Part shown: in pieces, positions 61,671-64,000 of the stretch
Numbering within the stretch: position 1 is the first letter of the stretch
How the letters are laid out: each line of letters opens with the position of its first letter
Assembly (NCBI GenBank): GCA_963668325.1
Contig: OY764222.1
Span: 1,302,001-1,366,000 of the forward strand
Reading direction: 5' to 3'
DNA length: 64,000 bases
Source: MPNP01 sp963668325
GTDB lineage: Bacteria > Pseudomonadota > Alphaproteobacteria > Rhodobacterales > Rhodobacteraceae
Position numbers and translations under genes: made by a program
Notes under the pieces: model-generated
Seen by the model: only the letters and a program-made list of their open reading frames with translations
Told to the model about the DNA's origin: nothing
Database searches by the model: none

Positions 61671-62861
61671 CTAGTTTGTAGCAATCAGATCGTCTACTAG
61701 GTCAGTATTTTCCCAGGTAAAATCACCTTCACCACTAGGAACACGACCAAAATGACCAAAAGCAGCTGTGACCTGATAAATTGGGGCATTCAGCTTTAAA
61801 TGTTCCCTAATCCCCCTTGGCGTCAGCCCATTCATTTTATCACCGATTACTTCCCGCAACCTTTGTTCTATTTTGTCTAGGGAGGTTTTTTCAGTTCCAA
61901 AAGTGTCTAGGAATAGGGAAGTCGGTTCCGGTTTGCCAATAGCATAGGATATTTGAATCAGGCATTTTTCAGCCAATCCAGCAGCAACAATGTTTTTGGC
62001 TAGATATCTCGCTGCATAGGTTGCTGAACGGTCAACTTTTGTCGGATCCTTGCCAGAAAAAGCTCCGCCGCCATGTGGGGCAGCACCACCATAGGTATCG
62101 ACTATGATTTTTCGACCAGTTAATCCGCAATCCGCTGCAGGTCCTCCTTTGACAAAAACTCCAGTCGGGTTGATAAGCCATTCTTCATCGGGTAAGTTGG
62201 CAACCCATTCTGTAGGAAGTAATTCAGAAGCTATGGGTTTAACAATGTCCTTTACGTCTTGGGAATCCAATCCCTCAATATGTTGTGAGGAAATTACGAT
62301 TCTTTCCAACCCTATCGGTTTGCCGTCCTCAAAACGAAGAGTAACTTGTGATTTGGCGTCAGGTCCGAGCTTTTTCCCTTCCTCCTGATTTATTTTCCGG
62401 AAGTCTTCAATACCCTGCAAAATCCTGTGGGCATAATAAAGTGGAGCTGGCATATATTCCGGGGCCTCGTTGACAGCATACCCAAACATTAAACCTTGGT
62501 CGCCAGCTCCTTCGTCCTTACCTTCCGTGGCATCAACACCCATGGCAATATCTGCGGACTGACCATGCATGAAATTTTGAAACCCAAAGGTATCCCAATG
62601 AAAATCTTCCTGCTCATAGCCAATGTCTCTAACACAATTACGGGTAATCTCCTCAAGAGATTTCCAAACATGCTCGGGGCCCCTGTACTCACCAGCAACA
62701 ATTACAGTATTCTTGGAAACCAAAGTCTCACACCCTAGACGGGCTTCCGGTTCTTCTTTCAAAAAGGTATCAAGAATGGCATCAGAGACTTGGTCACAGA
62801 CTTTATCGGGATGGCCTCGTGATACTGATTCAGATGTGAATATCCCTTTATTTATCGACAT
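61671..62861 (-). CDS. metK: S-adenosylmethionine synthetase
   Basis: MetK makes SAM from methionine and ATP. The 396-residue protein contains FTSESVSRGHPDKVCDQVSD, the signature GAGDQGLMFGYA, the P-loop-like GGGAFSGKDPTKVDRSAAY-type block (here ending DRSATYAAR) and the C-terminal GHFGR. The length is normal. It starts at ATG 62861 after CCAGGAG, 73 bases behind lnt. I compared the 73-base leader with SAM riboswitch patterns and found no match. Confidence 0.96.
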   Translation of the reverse strand: MSINKGIFTSESVSRGHPDKVCDQVSDAILDTFLKEEPEARLGCETLVSKNTVIVAGEYRGPEHVWKSLEEITRNCVRDIGYEQEDFHWDTFGFQNFMHGQSADIAMGVDATEGKDEGAGDQGLMFGYAVNEAPEYMPAPLYYAHRILQGIEDFRKINQEEGKKLGPDAKSQVTLRFEDGKPIGLERIVISSQHIEGLDSQDVKDIVKPIASELLPTEWVANLPDEEWLINPTGVFVKGGPAADCGLTGRKIIVDTYGGAAPHGGGAFSGKDPTKVDRSATYAARYLAKNIVAAGLAEKCLIQISYAIGKPEPTSLFLDTFGTEKTSLDKIEQRLREVIGDKMNGLTPRGIREHLKLNAPIYQVTAAFGHFGRVPSGEGDFTWENTDLVDDLIATN

Positions 62862-62934
62862 AAAAACTCCTGGAGCTTCAAATGATCCTAAATTACCTAA
62901 ACCGTAAACTGATTTACAGAAAATATTGTTTCTT

Positions 62935-64000
62935 TCAAAGAGTATTGGTAATTATTTTTGACCTGATTAACAAGGATACCCCCAACAAAAATAAGCAAAT
63001 TATCAAGGGCCAGTCTCCTACCTTGGCATAAATGGTGGGAGGATGTGATTGCGGAATTTGTGAATCCAATACCCCTTCAGTTCCGACATCAAGTATTTGG
63101 ACAGGTCGACCAAACCCATCCACTATGGCTGAAATACCATTATTTGAAACTCTAACCAGAGGTAATCCGAGTTCAGTAGATCGAGTTTTCGCTATTACAA
63201 AATGCTGTTTGGGACCCCAGGAGTTTCCAATCCAGGCATCATTCGTAATTTGAAGTAAGGTGTCTGGTCTTTCCTTGGTTCTTACTTCATGCGGAAATAT
63301 AGCCTCATAGCAAATCAACGCCCGGGTCTTGCCTAAAACTGGCAGGGTAATAAAACGAGAACCGGTTCCCTCAGAAAAATCCCAGATTTCATTATTTGCC
63401 AGACCAGAACCCATCAACCATTTCAGAACACCTTCAAAAGGAATAAATTCACCAAAGGGAACCAGATGCTGTTTATCATAGACCTGATTCAACTCTCCAT
63501 TCGTATTCAGAACCATCAGGCTGTTGAACATCCTGTTTTCGGCAAAACGCCTGTATCCCGAAATTAAGGGAACATTGTTAATCTTGGAGGATAAAAAAGC
63601 CATATCCTCCTCATCAATGAAAACTGTTACTGCTGTTTCAGGCCAAATTACTAGATTGGGTTCATTTTCATGGGGGGTATTGCTAAGGTCAATAAGAAGA
63701 TCAAAAAATTCACCTTGTAGAATTGGATCCCATTTATCTCTTTGAGGTATGTTGGGTTGTATGATTCTGATCGTTTCACCAGAAGTAAATTCAGTCTCAA
63801 CGGGTAAACGTTGCCATCCCCAGAACCAGATTATGGCAAAAATACCAATCGAAATGCCAACCCCATGTCCAAAGCGTTTCCAGATGAAAGGTATGATGGC
63901 CAGAAATATAATTAAGGCCGTGAGGCCATTTGCTCCAATAAGTGAAGTCACTTGCATGACAGGAGTCCCATCAAGAGTATAGGCAAGCAAACCCCAAGGG
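62935..64000 (-). CDS. lnt: Apolipoprotein N-acyltransferase, C-terminal part (5' end beyond window)
   Basis: Lnt adds the third acyl chain to lipoproteins at the inner membrane. The visible 355 residues include the last N-terminal membrane helices (GANGLTALIIFLAIIPFIW), the nitrilase-like domain with the catalytic triad Glu in IWPETAV, Lys in YDKQHLVPFGEF and Cys in ALICYEAIFP, and a final transmembrane helix (LIICLFLLGVSLLI). The frame is open to the window edge, so roughly 150 N-terminal residues are missing. It lies upstream of metK on the same strand, a common alphaproteobacterial order. Confidence 0.93.
   Translation of the reverse strand, partial: PWGLLAYTLDGTPVMQVTSLIGANGLTALIIFLAIIPFIWKRFGHGVGISIGIFAIIWFWGWQRLPVETEFTSGETIRIIQPNIPQRDKWDPILQGEFFDLLIDLSNTPHENEPNLVIWPETAVTVFIDEEDMAFLSSKINNVPLISGYRRFAENRMFNSLMVLNTNGELNQVYDKQHLVPFGEFIPFEGVLKWLMGSGLANNEIWDFSEGTGSRFITLPVLGKTRALICYEAIFPHEVRTKERPDTLLQITNDAWIGNSWGPKQHFVIAKTRSTELGLPLVRVSNNGISAIVDGFGRPVQILDVGTEGVLDSQIPQSHPPTIYAKVGDWPLIICLFLLGVSLLIRSKIITNTL

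Noticed and set aside
62862..62934. SAM or SAM/SAH riboswitch before metK
   Set aside because: The short leader lacks the conserved core and pseudoknot pattern of SAM-II or SAM/SAH types; only AT-rich sequence and a ribosome-binding site are visible.

Overview
The window looks like a stretch of chromosome from an AT-leaning (roughly 40-45% GC by eye) alphaproteobacterium, probably marine. The basis is gene content and order, not a search: ychF, rplY and pth lie close together; cmk-rpsA-ihfB-lapA-like-trpF-trpB form a leftward block; lnt-metK-trmB run together; mutL carries the endonuclease motif. Several genes for methylated or quaternary amines (a dimethylglycine-dehydrogenase-like flavoprotein, an MttB-family methyltransferase, carnitine dehydrogenase with a thioesterase) fit a heterotroph using osmolytes. 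TTG and GTG starts appear unusually common.

Left part (1-11.1 kb): a partial SAF/homoserine-dehydrogenase-like oxidoreductase, a broken ABC-ATPase tail, a family 4 glycosidase, an ISAs1-like transposase scar, a two-gene AAA-ATPase/DUF4276 module that resembles a split OLD-type anti-phage system, mutL, the dimethylglycine-dehydrogenase-like gene, and the ATPase and permease of a ribose/fructose-type ABC transporter.

Accessory island (about 11.3-28.7 kb): an alginate-utilisation locus with visibly higher GC than its surroundings. It has an AlgQ-type binding protein with its calcium loop, a PL15 exo-oligoalginate lyase very like Agrobacterium Atu3025 in length and catalytic residues, an SDR that fits DEH reductase, KdgF, a mannonate dehydratase, a MATE exporter, and AlgS-AlgM1-AlgM2. 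Together they would import alginate oligomers, cut them to unsaturated uronate, linearise this and reduce it to 2-keto-3-deoxygluconate. The island is battered by mobile DNA. An IS630-family element sits exactly between the leader and ribosome-binding site of algQ, and an ISNCY-family element has jumped into it. Both GntR-type regulator genes are broken, and two further transposase remnants are present.

Right of the island (28.7-43 kb): an AAA/DUF4143 ATPase gene preceded by about nine degenerate ~22-bp tandem units, the binding protein that probably belongs to the ABC transporter 20 kb to the left, MttB-like, an APH-fold kinase next to an enolase homologue lacking a catalytic histidine, a YhaO/YhaN (SbcD/SbcC-like) pair, carnitine dehydrogenase with thioesterase, and truA.

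Housekeeping part (43-64 kb): ileS, a zeta-toxin-like TA candidate, ychF, a PhnB-like VOC protein, trpA, lldD, rplY, pth, a DUF5131 (Gp37/Gp68) gene, DUF2237, trpB, trpF, a LapA-like membrane protein, ihfB, rpsA, cmk, aroA, trmB, metK and a partial lnt. I saw no rRNA, tRNA or CRISPR array.
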